From the NCBI GenBank assembly GCA_031281115.1, contig JAITFV010000031.1, forward strand, positions 1-7,925: 7,925 nucleotides of DNA, read 5' to 3'. Shown here in pieces: positions 1-5,922 of this stretch. A program made the translations under genes and the position numbers. The DNA is from Oscillospiraceae bacterium. Lineage in GTDB: Bacteria; Bacillota; Clostridia; Oscillospirales; Ruminococcaceae. How positions within the stretch are numbered: the first letter of the stretch is position 1; every line of letters starts with the position of its first letter. Under the pieces are notes generated by a model. It was not told the origin of the DNA. It saw only the letters and a list, made by a program, of their open reading frames with translations, and did no database searches.

Positions 1-2
1 CG

Positions 3-119
3 TTTCGCTTTTTAAGTTAAAGGGGCTTGCGCTGTTGCGACAGCGCCCGCTGCGCTCACGCAGCGGAAACCCGTTTAAATTGAAACTGTGGAACAGTTTT
101 CAATTTAAACGATTATATA
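3..119. repeat. Left copy of a 117-bp perfect inverted repeat (three-hairpin REP/MITE-like element)
   Basis: Bases 3-119 are the exact reverse complement of 7809-7925 (position i pairs with 7928-i; the match stops at 120/7808). The element is three hairpins in a row: 29-46 (7-bp stem GCGCTGT, 4-nt loop), 47-66 (8-bp stem CCGCTGCG, 4-nt loop) and 73-110 (about 17-bp stem beginning GTTTAAATTGAAA, one bulged A, GG at the turn). It has no coding potential and no transposase. This architecture fits a dispersed intergenic REP or MITE-like repeat. The window ends within or at the edge of both copies, so the full length of the element cannot be seen. Confidence 0.9.
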
Positions 120-182
120 CTCGATAAACTTAAAATTCTATAAACTTTAAGTTAATCGGGGGCGCCACAACAGCGCAATCCT
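120..182. repeat. Degenerate relative of the left repeat, with a stem-loop
   Basis: The 10-mer TTTAAGTTAA at 11-20 recurs at 146-155, and ACAGCGC at 40-46 recurs at 170-176 in the same order and orientation, with a G/C-rich run between them in both cases. This suggests a diverged second copy of the outer part of the end repeat. AACTTAAA at 127-134 and TTTAAGTT at 146-153 also form an 8-bp stem with an 11-nt loop. No open reading frame or promoter is convincing in this stretch. The relationship to the end repeat is an inference from short shared blocks. Confidence 0.4.
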
Positions 183-215
183 TGTTTCTGAACAAACAAA
201 GTTTGTCCAGAAACA
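183..215 (-). terminator. Strong stem-loop just 3' of the GH26-like gene (U-tract missing)
   Basis: GTTTCTGAACAAAC (184-197) and GTTTGTCCAGAAAC (201-214) form a 14-bp stem with a 3-nt loop, extended by one T-A pair at 183/215. The single irregular position is an A/C mismatch in plus-strand RNA but a G-U wobble in minus-strand RNA, so the hairpin is better as the transcript of the minus-strand operon, whose last stop codon is at 219-221. No run of U follows the stem in that direction, so it is a weak intrinsic terminator at best and may instead act as a 3'-end stabilising structure. Confidence 0.35.
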
Positions 216-218
216 GTA

Positions 219-1820
219 TCAGAACTCTTCGGGGAGCTTATCCAGTGTTATGGTCAGCTCGTGGTTATACGCCCGCTCAAGCCGCTCACGGGAATTAAAC
301 TGCTCATTAAGCCGCCCGCCCCGGTCAACAAGAAAATCGCCTCTGTAAAGCGCGACCCATAGCCAAAGCGCGTTATCACGATTCATTAAATCGGGTGAGG
401 GCAGCAGCGCGCACTCGGTCATTGCCGCCATTCTGCGCCGCCCCGAACGCCCCGCCTGCGCCGAATAACCCGCCGTCCCCGCAAACTGCGGCAGACCCGA
501 GGTATCATCGGTGTTATAAATGCACTCGCCGATTATATCGACGAACTCGTCGCCGGGGTAATAATCCGCGCTCTGCCCCGACCACACCCAAATTAAATTA
601 TTAAGCTCGTGATATACGCTGAACCGCTCGAACATCAGCCGCCAAAGCCACTTGAAAGATTCCGGCTCGCAGTCTCCCCACCAAAACCATCGCGTTCCCG
701 CTTGGTGCAGCGGCCGCCAAAGTACCGGCGCGCCCGCATCGCGGAGCCGCTTCAAGTGTTCTGCCATATAATCAATTTCAAGCACCAATTCCCAAGCCGG
801 TCTCGGAACCGCACCCGCTTCAAATAAGGCGCGGATGCTCTCTGCGTCTAAATCTACAATATAAACGTTTGTAAACGCGCTGTTCAAATCAAAATCGCTT
901 TCCTCAGCGAAATAATGGCTTCTGCTGCCGATTCCCATAGACGGCGAGAACCATGTCCAGTCGTAGCTTACAATGCCGCCGTTATTGTGCCACTCGAGCG
1001 CGAGTTCAATATCGTCTTTTTGCGGTTTTTCCCACGTTCCCGGAAATGAGCGCGAATAACTCATCAAGTCGGAAACACGAATCGCGGGGAGCCTTCCCGT
1101 AGCTTCATAAATCGCGCCGATTTCGGTGTTTGTACCCGCTGTTACGTGCTGCGCCAAAAGCACCCGCTGCCCGAAAGTTTCGCCGAGATAATCCATAAGC
1201 AGCCGAACGTTATTCGAGGCATTGGAATTGGCGGGGAGCCGCGAGGTGCTGAAGCGGGTTTCGGAAAGCTCGAAGTCACGGATTGTCAGTTCGTCTACAT
1301 ATACAGCGCCTTTGAGCGCTGTCAACGACAAACGGTTTACGCCTGCTTCAAGGTAAATTCCTTGAAGCAGATAATCCGCGAAACCCTCATGAAACCTCAC
1401 ATAATACGCACCCTGCTGTACGCCTGCCGCCGCAAGAACTACGACCGCATCTTCCTCCCCGTCAGCCGAAACCGCACGAATCTCAATCGAATAATGCTGT
1501 GTTGACGGGACATTAAGCTCAAAATCGGCGGTCATGCTTTCACCGAGCCTGATATACCCGCGCCCCTCAAACCCTGTAAGCTCATCAAGGTTTACATAGG
1601 AAGTTATATCCTCCATTTGCAGCGTTTCCGAGTGAGTGCGCCTCGTTATATTAAAGAAAAGGCTCCGGTGGTCGTTATATTCGGGGTTTTCCTGCACGGG
1701 AACAGGGCGCGGCGGGTTCTCTTCCGTGTTATCATCGGGCTGAATCCGTGTGCAGCCGGCGAGCATTATGCAGTGTATAACGCACAATGTACAAATAATA
1801 AAATTTTTAAGTTTTTTCAT
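219..1820 (-). CDS. GH26-like (beta-mannanase family) lipoprotein with N-terminal CBM35-like domain; acid/base Glu replaced by Gln
   Basis: This is a predicted surface lipoprotein of 533 aa. Residues 1-23 are a lipoprotein signal: KK, a hydrophobic stretch, then lipobox LAGC with Cys23 as the lipidated residue. A Pro/Glu-rich linker follows, then a beta-rich domain at about 70-186 (GRGYIRLGESM near its start, GVNRLSL and YVDELTIRDF near its end) resembling CBM35-type carbohydrate-binding modules. Residues about 200-515 match glycoside hydrolase family 26: PAIRVSDLMSYS, EWHNNGGIVSYDW, WRPLH and WFWWG, NNLIWVWSGQ and TECALLPSPDLM. The nucleophile Glu469 (414-416) is present, but the acid/base position after His372 is Gln373 (CAA, 702-704). 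It may therefore be a binding protein or a crippled enzyme. It is last in the minus-strand operon, 8 bp after the FtsA-like gene. The ATG at 1820 is preferred because it opens directly on the signal peptide; a TTG at 1832 would overlap the upstream stop. Confidence 0.85.
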   Translation of the reverse strand: MKKLKNFIICTLCVIHCIMLAGCTRIQPDDNTEENPPRPVPVQENPEYNDHRSLFFNITRRTHSETLQMEDITSYVNLDELTGFEGRGYIRLGESMTADFELNVPSTQHYSIEIRAVSADGEEDAVVVLAAAGVQQGAYYVRFHEGFADYLLQGIYLEAGVNRLSLTALKGAVYVDELTIRDFELSETRFSTSRLPANSNASNNVRLLMDYLGETFGQRVLLAQHVTAGTNTEIGAIYEATGRLPAIRVSDLMSYSRSFPGTWEKPQKDDIELALEWHNNGGIVSYDWTWFSPSMGIGSRSHYFAEESDFDLNSAFTNVYIVDLDAESIRALFEAGAVPRPAWELVLEIDYMAEHLKRLRDAGAPVLWRPLHQAGTRWFWWGDCEPESFKWLWRLMFERFSVYHELNNLIWVWSGQSADYYPGDEFVDIIGECIYNTDDTSGLPQFAGTAGYSAQAGRSGRRRMAAMTECALLPSPDLMNRDNALWLWVALYRGDFLVDRGGRLNEQFNSRERLERAYNHELTITLDKLPEEF

Positions 1821-1828
1821 TCCGTCCG

Positions 1829-3799
1829 TCAAACCGCTTTCTTCTCAACAATTTCAATTACAGCCGTATCGCCGTCTTTAATCGGGTCATTGAAACTTGC
1901 GTCCCTGCCGTTTAAAAGCAGTGTGTAGCTTGCAACGGGGTTCACCATGTCAAACTCCGTAAAGTTCAAAAGCTCCAAAAACTTATGCGGTGCGCGGTCG
2001 GGCGTGGGGTCTAAAGTCAGCACCGTGCCGTTCAGCGAGAGCGTAATCTCGCCGTACTCTTCGGGTTTTGTGTCGGTGTAAATGCCGTTAGGGTCAGGTT
2101 CAAAGGCGATTTCACCCGCAGAAAGTTTCACAGGGGCAGCGCCGGCAGAATCCTGCGGTACCGGATAGAAAGAGTCATCTGCGTCAGCCGAAATAATCTC
2201 AATCTTATCAAACGGGTTTAATTCATATGTTCCGGGTTTTTCTTCGCCGTTGACATACACGGAAACATCATCAATTGTATCAAATTGGCTGACAACCTCT
2301 TTAAGTGTAATGCTTGCATTTTCCCCGCTTACAGCCGGCGTAAATTTAACTTCATCGCCCTGTGTAACATTAGTATTAATTGAAGCAGGCTGCCCGCTTA
2401 CGGTGATTTCTGCAGGCGTTAAATTCCCGCCTTTTACAAGTTTGCGCTTGCCGTTGACGGTATAATTAAGCCCGCGCCCCGAACGCCCCATTATGTCGGT
2501 CGTTTTATATCCCGCAAGTGTCAGAAGCTCAAACACCGATATTTTCTTAGTGTCAAAGATGCGGATTTTCTCGTCATTGAGCGTAATCGTCGAGAAATCG
2601 TAGCCGCGGTTTAAAATCGCGGTCAACGCAATACCAATCGGCGTGATAAACTCTGCTCCCAACTCTTTTCCGCGAGTGTCAACCCCGCGGAGTGTACGGT
2701 GGTTTCCGATTGCTACGCGGTTCTCATCTAAGCCGAGTTTCGCTGCGACTTTTTTGCTGAGTCCACTTATCAGCGAACCGCCGCCGACAAGGAAAACCGC
2801 TGCCGGGGAAGCTTTATTAGCCGATTGAATATGCTCGCAGACCGCACCTGCCAAGTTTTCTGTTGCGCCGTCAATCTTGCGGTTAAACTCAGTTGTACTC
2901 ACCTTCTGGGTCAGTCCGAAGATGTCGCGGTACTCGAATTCTTTCTTGCCGCTTGTGCTGTTCAGCTTCATTTCTTCCGCTACCGCAAAATCAACGAAAA
3001 AAGCCTTAATAATCTCTTCCGTGATTTCATCGCCCGCCGTTGTTGCCATAGAATATGCAACAACCGAGCCGTCACGCGACACCGCAATGTCCGACGTGCC
3101 TGCGCCGATGTCAACAAGCGCAATGTTAATCGCACGGATTTCCGGCGGTACGACTACATTCATCGCGGCAATAGGCTCCAGCGTCATTCCCGCAACCGAT
3201 AAACCGTTCAGCGACATAACCGAGTACAGCCCGTCAACCACCACGCTCGGCAGAAACGTGGCTATAAGCTCTATCGTAGCGTTTTTTCCCTTGTGCGTTT
3301 CTAAGCTGAGCATTTTATAATCATCAAGCAAATAATTAATCACCGAATAACCCACGCAGTAGAATGAAACTTTATCGCTGCTTTCAAGGTTCAGCTCACT
3401 CTGCGCTTTTTGAACCGCTTCTATTTCCATGGATTTCACCATATCGGCAGTTATTGATTCCCGCTCGCTGATGTCGAATTCCATTTTCGTCAGCCCTGTT
3501 TTGAGTGCGCGACCCGCTGCTGCAATTGAAACTTTAGTGAGTTTAATGCCGGTAAGCTCTTCAAGCCTTGTTTTTACTTTCGCGACGATTTTCGCGACCT
3601 GCTTTACATCTTCTATTTGCCCGTCGCTCATTGCGCGCTTGCTGTGCGGCTCTACGGCGTATTCAACCAGCACGAACTCGTCCTCGGCTTGCTCACCGAC
3701 AACACCCACGACAGTGCGCGTACCGATGTCCAGCGCGAAAATCCTGTCACCCTGTTCCTCTAATTTATTTACTGCTTGTTTTTTTGCGTTCTTTTGCAT
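1829..3799 (-). CDS. FtsA/PilM-like actin-fold ATPase with long beta-grasp-like C-terminal extension
   Basis: This 656-aa protein belongs to the actin/Hsp70 ATPase superfamily. The phosphate-1 loop FALDIGTRTV is at 21-30, an SHS2-like insertion typical of FtsA/PilM lies at about 85-180, the phosphate-2 motif VDIGAGTSDIAV is at 229-240, and the adenosine motif VFLVGGGSLISGL is at 335-347. The ATPase core ends near residue 398. FtsA proteins are usually about 400-450 aa, so roughly 250 aa are extra; they are beta-rich and contain two similar blocks (about 404-488 and 584-651) that look like beta-grasp modules. No amphipathic membrane-targeting helix like that of true FtsA is evident at the C-terminus, which ends EIVEKKAV. 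It is probably not the primary ftsA: ftsZ is absent here, and the partners are regulators and a lipoprotein. The ATG at 3799 has AGAGG 8 nt upstream (3808-3812), immediately after the Rrf2 stop. The core call is secure; the cellular role is unknown. Confidence 0.8.
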   Translation of the reverse strand: MQKNAKKQAVNKLEEQGDRIFALDIGTRTVVGVVGEQAEDEFVLVEYAVEPHSKRAMSDGQIEDVKQVAKIVAKVKTRLEELTGIKLTKVSIAAAGRALKTGLTKMEFDISERESITADMVKSMEIEAVQKAQSELNLESSDKVSFYCVGYSVINYLLDDYKMLSLETHKGKNATIELIATFLPSVVVDGLYSVMSLNGLSVAGMTLEPIAAMNVVVPPEIRAINIALVDIGAGTSDIAVSRDGSVVAYSMATTAGDEITEEIIKAFFVDFAVAEEMKLNSTSGKKEFEYRDIFGLTQKVSTTEFNRKIDGATENLAGAVCEHIQSANKASPAAVFLVGGGSLISGLSKKVAAKLGLDENRVAIGNHRTLRGVDTRGKELGAEFITPIGIALTAILNRGYDFSTITLNDEKIRIFDTKKISVFELLTLAGYKTTDIMGRSGRGLNYTVNGKRKLVKGGNLTPAEITVSGQPASINTNVTQGDEVKFTPAVSGENASITLKEVVSQFDTIDDVSVYVNGEEKPGTYELNPFDKIEIISADADDSFYPVPQDSAGAAPVKLSAGEIAFEPDPNGIYTDTKPEEYGEITLSLNGTVLTLDPTPDRAPHKFLELLNFTEFDMVNPVASYTLLLNGRDASFNDPIKDGDTAVIEIVEKKAV

Positions 3800-3812
3800 A
3801 ATTTCAACCTCT

Positions 3813-4205
3813 TTATTCTCGCCGCCCGAATTTATGTTGTTTTAGTTTATTAATTACCAGTTCAGATATTTCCCCGAAAACCGCCTGGTATCCGCATTTG
3901 CAGCCCGATGTGCAGTTATAGTTCTCCTCAAGGCAGCGGCTGAATTTATAGCTGCCCTCCATGATTTCAACCACATCGTAAATCGAAATATCCTGCGGCT
4001 TCTTTAAAAGCCCGTAACCTCCGCGCACTCCTCTGCGGCTTTTTACGATTTCGCCCGCGACTAACTTATGCAGGATTTTAAGCGCATAACGATGCGAAAC
4101 CCCGGTGCTTTCCGAAATAGATTTGGCGTCTAAGGTTTCGTCGGTATTTTTCGCAAGCAAATCCACGATTCTTATGGCGTAGTCGGTTTCGAGTGTTATG
4201 TGCAT
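3813..4205 (-). CDS. Rrf2-family (IscR-like) transcriptional regulator with four-Cys Fe-S-type cluster
   Basis: This 130-aa winged-helix DNA-binding protein starts MHITLETDYAIRI, the typical Rrf2 opening. The helix-turn-helix covers about residues 26-50 (AKSISESTGVSHRYALKIL), and the wing follows with RRGVRGGYGLLKKP at 57-70, where the RGGYGL core is highly characteristic. The dimerisation/sensor region contains Cys91, Cys98, Cys102 and Cys104. Three-cysteine patterns at this position bind [2Fe-2S] in IscR, so Fe-S, redox or nitric-oxide sensing is the likely input (inference). The ATG at 4205 is preferred over an in-frame TTG at 4217, which has poor ribosome-binding context; with the ATG the gene overlaps the XRE gene's 3' end by 10 bp, suggesting translational coupling. 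The next gene starts 13 bp downstream. There are no isc/suf genes here, so the regulon is not evident; the neighbouring operon is the obvious candidate target. Confidence 0.88.
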   Translation of the reverse strand: MHITLETDYAIRIVDLLAKNTDETLDAKSISESTGVSHRYALKILHKLVAGEIVKSRRGVRGGYGLLKKPQDISIYDVVEIMEGSYKFSRCLEENYNCTSGCKCGYQAVFGEISELVINKLKQHKFGRRE

Positions 4206-4414
4206 TTCGGTTTCCAATCCCGCGCCATCAGCTCATCAACAGATATATCAAAAAAATCCGCAAGCGCCCAAAGGTTTTCAAACGACGGTTTTCCTTTTCC
4301 GGCTTCATATCTTTGATAAAGGCGTTCACCAACATCAATACCAACCGCAACTTGCCGTTGGGTTAAACCTTTAGTTATTCTTATATTTTTTAAATGTTCT
4401 GAAAAATTTTTCAT
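4196..4414 (-). CDS. Small XRE/Cro-C1-type HTH repressor
   Basis: This 72-aa protein is essentially a single helix-turn-helix domain of the XRE (HTH_3) family. Helix 1 is in FSEHLKNIRITKGL, the helix-turn-helix is TQRQVAVGIDVGERLYQRYE at 18-37, and the closing helices include PSFENLWALADFFDISVDEL (43-62). The stretch GKGKPSFENLWALADFFDIS is the standard family signature. There is no separate sensor or protease domain. The ATG at 4414 is preceded by AGGAA (4421-4425) with a 6-nt spacer. It is the first gene of the leftward operon (XRE, Rrf2, FtsA-like, GH26-like) and is transcribed divergently from the 81-aa gene across a 79-bp gap. By analogy with other divergent XRE pairs it probably represses its own and/or the opposite promoter. 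The gene is about 43% G+C in the samples counted, lower than rpoD. Confidence 0.85.
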   Translation of the reverse strand: MKNFSEHLKNIRITKGLTQRQVAVGIDVGERLYQRYEAGKGKPSFENLWALADFFDISVDELMARDWKPKCT

Positions 4415-4434
4415 AAAAAATTCCTAAAAAAGTA

Positions 4435-4463
4435 TTGACACGTTATTATTTACATGTTATAAT
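4435..4463 (+). promoter_or_regulatory. Perfect consensus sigma-A promoter (extended -10) for the 81-aa gene
   Basis: TTGACA at 4435-4440 and TATAAT at 4458-4463 are both exact consensus hexamers, separated by the optimal 17 bp. TG at 4455-4456 is one base before the -10 box, giving an extended -10 element. Transcription should start near 4470, leaving a leader of about 24 nt before the ATG at 4494. Such an ideal promoter is normally very strong unless repressed, which fits control by the divergent XRE repressor. Confidence 0.85.
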
Positions 4464-4464
4464 A
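4444..4464. promoter_or_regulatory. Candidate operator dyad over the promoter spacer and -10
   Basis: TATTAT (4444-4449) and ATAATA (4459-4464) are exact inverted repeats separated by 9 nt, with the palindrome ACATGT (4452-4457) inside. The dyad overlaps the spacer and -10 box of the rightward promoter, a sensible position for repression by the divergent XRE protein. The sequence is very AT-rich, so the symmetry may be chance; binding is an inference only. Confidence 0.3.
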
Positions 4465-4481
4465 TAGACGAAATATATATC

Positions 4482-4488
4482 GGAGGTG
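4482..4488 (+). promoter_or_regulatory. Strong Shine-Dalgarno site of the 81-aa gene
   Basis: GGAGGTG lies 5 nt upstream of the ATG at 4494. It is near-perfect and fixes the start codon. It is stronger than any other ribosome-binding site in this window. Confidence 0.85.
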
Positions 4489-4493
4489 TTCTT

Positions 4494-4739
4494 ATGAAAG
4501 ACATACTTGAAGGGCTTTTTATCCAATACATCAACGTAAAAGCGGATGATGATTTAATGAATCGTGCAGAAGAAATTGAAAGCAAGCTCAAAAAATCTTT
4601 GAATCAAGAGGAAAAGCAATTATTAATCGAATATGCAAACATACATTTTGATTCCCTGTACCGGCAATCAATGGGGAAATTCAGGCAGGGGTTTTGGCTC
4701 GGTTTTGAAATGATGAGGGAGTTGCAGGAATCTGATTAA
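4494..4739 (+). CDS. Small hypothetical protein, DUF6809-like; AT-rich accessory gene
   Basis: This is an 81-aa soluble protein with no signal peptide or membrane segment. It is mostly helical and charged: [14 protein letters not shown] opens it, a middle segment [20 protein letters not shown] looks like two helices, and the C-terminus has [16 protein letters not shown]. The layout (MxDILExL start, Glu/Lys-rich middle, F-x-x-G-F-x-L-G tail) resembles short clostridial proteins grouped as DUF6809, whose function is unknown to me; the family call is by eye. It has the strongest expression signals in the window and is the only supported plus-strand gene. Its G+C is low: 88 of 240 bases at 4501-4740 (37%), against 47% and 60% in two 60-base samples of rpoD. 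Its TAA overlaps the rpoD stop codon on the other strand. The divergent XRE gene is its probable regulator. Confidence 0.75.
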   Translation: MKDILEGLFIQYINVKADDDLMNRAEEIESKLKKSLNQEEKQLLIEYANIHFDSLYRQSMGKFRQGFWLGFEMMRELQESD

Positions 4740-5818
4740 TCCAAAAAATCCTTTAGTTTTTTACTTCTTGAGGGGTGCCTGAGCTTCCGCAGGGCTTTCG
4801 CCTCAATCTGGCGGATTCTTTCACGTGTGACGTTGAACTCGCGCCCGACTTCCTCCAGTGTTCGCTGCCGCCCGTCAGTCAGCCCGAATCTAAGCCGTAA
4901 AACCTTTTCCTCGCGGTCGGTAAGTGTACCGAGTACGTCCGAGAGCTGCTCTTTAAGCAGCGTAAGGCTTGCCGCTTCGGCGGGAGCGGGCGCGTCCTCG
5001 TCGGGAATAAAATCGCCGAGGTGCGAGTCCTCTTCTTCTCCGATAGGCGTTTCAAGTGAGACAGGGTCCTGCGCAATACGGATGATTTCCCGCACCCGCT
5101 CAACCGGAAGGTTTATTTCCTTGGCAATCTCGTCGGCAGTCGGCTCGTGACCGTTCTTGTGCAAAAGCTGGCTTGATATTTTCTTGACTTTTGTAATCGT
5201 TTCAACCATATGAACAGGAATACGAATCGTGCGCGCCTGGTCGGCGATGGCGCGTGTTATAGCCTGCCGAATCCACCATGTCGCGTATGTTGAGAATTTA
5301 TAACCTTTGGTATAATCGAACTTTTCAACGGCTTTTATCAAGCCTAAGTTCCCTTCTTGAATTAAGTCTAAGAACTGCATGCCGCGCCCGACGTACTTCT
5401 TCGCAATACTGACGACAAGGCGCAGATTCGCTTCTGAAAGCCGTCTGCGGGCGTAGCTGTCGCCTTGCGCCATACGGGTGGCGAGGTCGATTTCTTCCTC
5501 GGCGGAAAGCAGCGGAAACCGTCCGATTTCTTTCAGGTAAATCTTGACCGGGTCGCTGGACATACCCTCCGTGGTTATACTGACGTCAACTTCTTCCTCA
5601 GCCGCGAACTCAAGCGCGGTGTCTAAGTCCTCGTCCATCGTATAATCGTCAACGATTTCTATGTTGAAGCTCTCGAAGTCCTCGTAAAGCTTGTCAATCT
5701 GCTCTACATTAAAATCAAGGTCTTCGAGGACGTCGGTTATTTCTTTGGTGGTGAGTTTTCCCTGGCTTTTCCCGTGGTCAAGCAGGTCATTAAGCACGCT
5801 CTTTGTATTTTCCGCCAT
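4736..5818 (-). CDS. rpoD: Housekeeping RNA polymerase sigma factor RpoD (SigA, sigma-70)
   Basis: This 360-aa primary sigma factor directs RNA polymerase to -10/-35 promoters of growth genes. Region 1.1 is at about 5-55, followed by an acidic linker ([15 protein letters not shown]). Region 1.2 is [17 protein letters not shown] at 89-105. Region 2 runs 116-195 with [20 protein letters not shown] and the -10-reading helix [14 protein letters not shown] at 178-191. Region 3 begins [11 protein letters not shown] (196-206). Region 4 carries [15 protein letters not shown] and the -35-reading helix [18 protein letters not shown] (330-347). The large non-conserved insert of proteobacterial RpoD is absent, as in Firmicutes. 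It follows dnaG on the same strand. The start is not certain: ATG 5818 gives a normal N-terminus with GAGGGG 13 nt upstream; ATG 5830 and TTG 5839 are alternatives with poorer spacing. The stop overlaps the convergent 81-aa gene by 4 bp. Confidence 0.96.
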   Translation of the reverse strand: MAENTKSVLNDLLDHGKSQGKLTTKEITDVLEDLDFNVEQIDKLYEDFESFNIEIVDDYTMDEDLDTALEFAAEEEVDVSITTEGMSSDPVKIYLKEIGRFPLLSAEEEIDLATRMAQGDSYARRRLSEANLRLVVSIAKKYVGRGMQFLDLIQEGNLGLIKAVEKFDYTKGYKFSTYATWWIRQAITRAIADQARTIRIPVHMVETITKVKKISSQLLHKNGHEPTADEIAKEINLPVERVREIIRIAQDPVSLETPIGEEEDSHLGDFIPDEDAPAPAEAASLTLLKEQLSDVLGTLTDREEKVLRLRFGLTDGRQRTLEEVGREFNVTRERIRQIEAKALRKLRHPSRSKKLKDFLD

Positions 5819-5850
5819 TTTAAATTCCATTCCCCTCAAGATTTTTTGCT

Positions 5851-5922
5851 GTAGGGCGAACTGCGTTCGCCCGATAAATCTACACAGTTTCTGCCGAACA
5901 GGCGAACACAGTTCGCCCCTAC
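5851..5922. repeat. REP-like paired hairpins between dnaG and rpoD
   Basis: Two near-identical 22-bp arms face each other: GTAGGGCGAACTGCGTTCGC... from 5851, and the reverse complement of 5901-5922, GTAGGGGCGAACTGTGTTCG..., differing by one indel and one substitution. Each arm is itself a hairpin: GGGCGAAC/GTTCGCCC at 5854-5872 with a 3-nt loop, and GGCGAAC/GTTCGCC at 5901-5917 with a 3-nt loop. This is the architecture of a dispersed palindromic intergenic repeat of the REP/BIME kind. Neither hairpin is followed by a U-run on the minus strand, so they are unlikely to terminate dnaG transcripts before rpoD. The right arm contains the dnaG stop codon. Confidence 0.8.

Noticed and set aside
395..1928. 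Plus-strand frames opposite the GH26-like gene (395-604, 609-827, 1146-1505, 1617-1928)
   Set aside because: They are antisense shadows with Arg/Pro-rich low-complexity peptides and no start signals.
2877..3845. Long plus-strand open frames opposite the FtsA-like gene (about 2877-3320 and 3429-3845)
   Set aside because: They are rich in Ser/Thr/Ala, have no recognisable domain or good ribosome-binding site, and lie wholly opposite a gene with clear actin-fold motifs.
4415..4480. A specific leftward promoter for the XRE operon
   Set aside because: The AT-rich strand offers several weak -10-like hexamers but no pair with good -35 match and spacing, so none could be singled out.
4827..5150. 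Plus-strand Ser/Arg-rich frame opposite rpoD
   Set aside because: Its composition is the mirror of conserved sigma-factor codons; there is no start signal, and the opposite strand is a certain gene.
5854..5917. The dnaG-rpoD hairpins as an intrinsic terminator
   Set aside because: No U-run follows either stem on the minus strand, and the paired, near-identical arms fit a REP-like repeat better.
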